Part shown: one piece after another, positions 5,222-6,120 of the stretch | How the letters are laid out: each line of letters starts with the position of its first letter | Numbering within the stretch: position 1 is the stretch's first letter | From: Waddliaceae bacterium | Lineage (GTDB): Bacteria; Chlamydiota; Chlamydiia; Chlamydiales; SLOH01 | Length of the DNA: 6,120 nt | Direction: 5' to 3' | NCBI GenBank assembly: GCA_007132595.1 | Contig: SLOH01000159.1 | Span: 1 to 6,120 of the forward strand | Made by a program: the position numbers and the translations under genes | The notes under the pieces: model-generated | Told to the model about the DNA's origin: nothing | Database searches by the model: none | What the model saw: the letters and a program-made list of their open reading frames with translations, nothing else

Positions 5222-6120
5222 GTTGTTCGTTTACCTCTTTTAATAGCTGATCAAATACCAGTTCTCGTTTTTCTTGTCCAAAAGAACTGATTGTCACACA
5301 GCCTGATTCTAGTTCGCTTTTTCCTATTATTCCCACATAGGGAACTCGGCTTATTCTTGCTTGTGACACTTTTAGGCTCAACTCGCAAGACCGATCATCA
5401 ACATCAACACGCAAATTCGAGAGCTGAGACTTCAGTTCATTCGCTCTTTTCTTCGCTTGTTTTTCCACGGGAATCAGCCGTATCTGCACAGGTGCAATTT
5501 TTAGTGGTAGCCACCCCTCGCCTTCCGACAAGAGAAGCGCGACCAAACGCTCCACACATATAAACAAAGAACAGCGCAATTGTCCATTCCCATCGGCTTC
5601 AATTGCCGATAGCGGCCATTGCCTGCCCAGAGAATCTGTGATAGAGCCTAAAATCTTTGCTCCTGGAATCAATTTTTGATTCCACTTTTCTCGTGCAATC
5701 TCTTTTTTGGATCGTTTAGATACCAAATAATAACAGAGCTCGAAGTTAAATATATTATACATTTCATGAATCAATTGCAAGAAAGAAATGACCGTTTCAT
5801 TAGATGAGGGAAGAATAACCCAATCTCTTGTTTGAAATGGCGGGTCGAGAAAACCCGTCTCCTCTTCCCACTCACTTCCCCTTTCTTCTCTCCAAAAACC
5901 AAATCCCGATCCGTCCGGAAATCCCGCCCCCATGACATGCAGATGTTCAACGGACGTTTTCTCTTTCCAGAGGGAAAAAATCTCAGCTTTTAACCTCTCG
6001 CCTTTCGGGAGCCATAGCTGGCGAGCCCCGTCAAACTTCAGGAGCTCAAGCTGCTCGGCCATTTTCAACGGGTCGTTTTTTTTCCACTTCCGAAACTTCT
6101 TTAAAAACAGCTTCAAACTT
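5211..6120 (-). CDS. Degenerate threonyl-tRNA synthetase-like protein, partial (N-terminus beyond right edge)
   Basis: The frame is open to the window edge; TTG at 6116 lies in mid-domain, so the real start is outside. Residues below are counted from that TTG. Residues 203-301 are a recognisable ThrRS anticodon-binding domain ([39 protein letters not shown]). Residues 11-55 match the ThrRS segment entering the catalytic domain ([21 protein letters not shown]). [30 protein letters not shown] and VERLVALL match later catalytic-domain pieces, the last including the ER of motif 3. Compared from memory with E. coli ThrRS, about 55-60 residues carrying motif 2 and zinc ligand His385 are missing. 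The Cys334 segment PMNCPGH reads PSSNETV, and the His511 segment is shortened to FICVERL. Threonine activation is therefore not expected. Position just before infC fits an ancestral thrS. Whether TGS and editing domains survive upstream is not visible. Confidence 0.82.
   Translation of the reverse strand, partial: SLKLFLKKFRKWKKNDPLKMAEQLELLKFDGARQLWLPKGERLKAEIFSLWKEKTSVEHLHVMGAGFPDGSGFGFWREERGSEWEEETGFLDPPFQTRDWVILPSSNETVISFLQLIHEMYNIFNFELCYYLVSKRSKKEIAREKWNQKLIPGAKILGSITDSLGRQWPLSAIEADGNGQLRCSLFICVERLVALLLSEGEGWLPLKIAPVQIRLIPVEKQAKKRANELKSQLSNLRVDVDDRSCELSLKVSQARISRVPYVGIIGKSELESGCVTISSFGQEKRELVFDQLLKEVNEQLEN
5219..5238 (-). promoter_or_regulatory. infC initiation region: SD AGAGGT with a non-AUG start
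   Basis: AGAGGT (5238-5233) is the only Shine-Dalgarno-like site near the infC start, and it lies inside the last codons of the ThrRS-like gene. It is 11 bases from TTG at 5221, rather long, and 17 from ATT at 5215. It is too close to ACG at 5230 for normal spacing. E. coli infC uses AUU, which lets IF-3 repress its own synthesis; a rare start here may do the same, which is inference. Confidence 0.6.

Noticed and set aside
6114..6116. TTG at 6116 as the true start of the ThrRS-like protein
   Set aside because: The frame continues open to the edge and the first residues already align with the linker into the ThrRS catalytic domain, so this is mid-protein.

Overview
Organism. The window reads as a member of the Chlamydiota, more likely an environmental (Parachlamydia/Waddlia/Simkania-like) lineage than Chlamydia itself. 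The order infC-rpmI-rplT-pheS without pheT, an L35 ending in YKRMM plus a short tail, and an IF3 beginning RINRKIRAP all agree with what I remember of chlamydial genomes. A WaaC-type heptosyltransferase gene argues against the Chlamydiaceae, whose LPS lacks heptose. This assignment is inference from recalled family features and no search was run. The DNA is almost fully coding, with gaps of a few to about 45 bases.

Layout. The left edge (1-100, minus strand) holds a small bacterial SRP RNA gene (4.5S type). Its sigma70-like promoter lies over the start of the divergent plus-strand gene at 119-1213, which encodes a BioD-like P-loop domain plus a DRTGG domain, the two N-terminal modules of long phosphotransacetylases without the acetyltransferase. 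This gene converges on a minus-strand gene train that fills the rest of the window, and the two opposing stop codons share one CTAG. In transcription order (right to left) the train is: a threonyl-tRNA synthetase-like gene entering from the right edge, infC (IF3), rpmI (L35), rplT (L20), a strong intrinsic terminator, pheS, an RluA-family pseudouridine synthase and a heptosyltransferase.

How the genes work together. The right two thirds is a translation cluster of the classical thrS-infC-rpmI-rplT-pheS type: initiation factor, two 50S proteins, a tRNA synthetase subunit and an RNA-modification enzyme, with an envelope glycosyltransferase at the end. The SRP RNA at the far left adds membrane-protein targeting. 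The initiation signals are unusual: infC has no in-frame AUG near its start and overlaps the upstream gene, rpmI and pheS appear to use GUG, and the pheS ribosome-binding site abuts the U-tract of the terminator, so pheS expression seems to need readthrough.

Most unusual item. The gene in the thrS position has kept the ThrRS C-terminal anticodon-binding domain and pieces of the catalytic fold. By alignment from memory it has lost motif 2 and all three zinc ligands. It looks like a ThrRS that cannot charge tRNA but has been kept as a long open frame, so it may serve in editing, tRNA binding or regulation. Its N-terminus lies outside the window.
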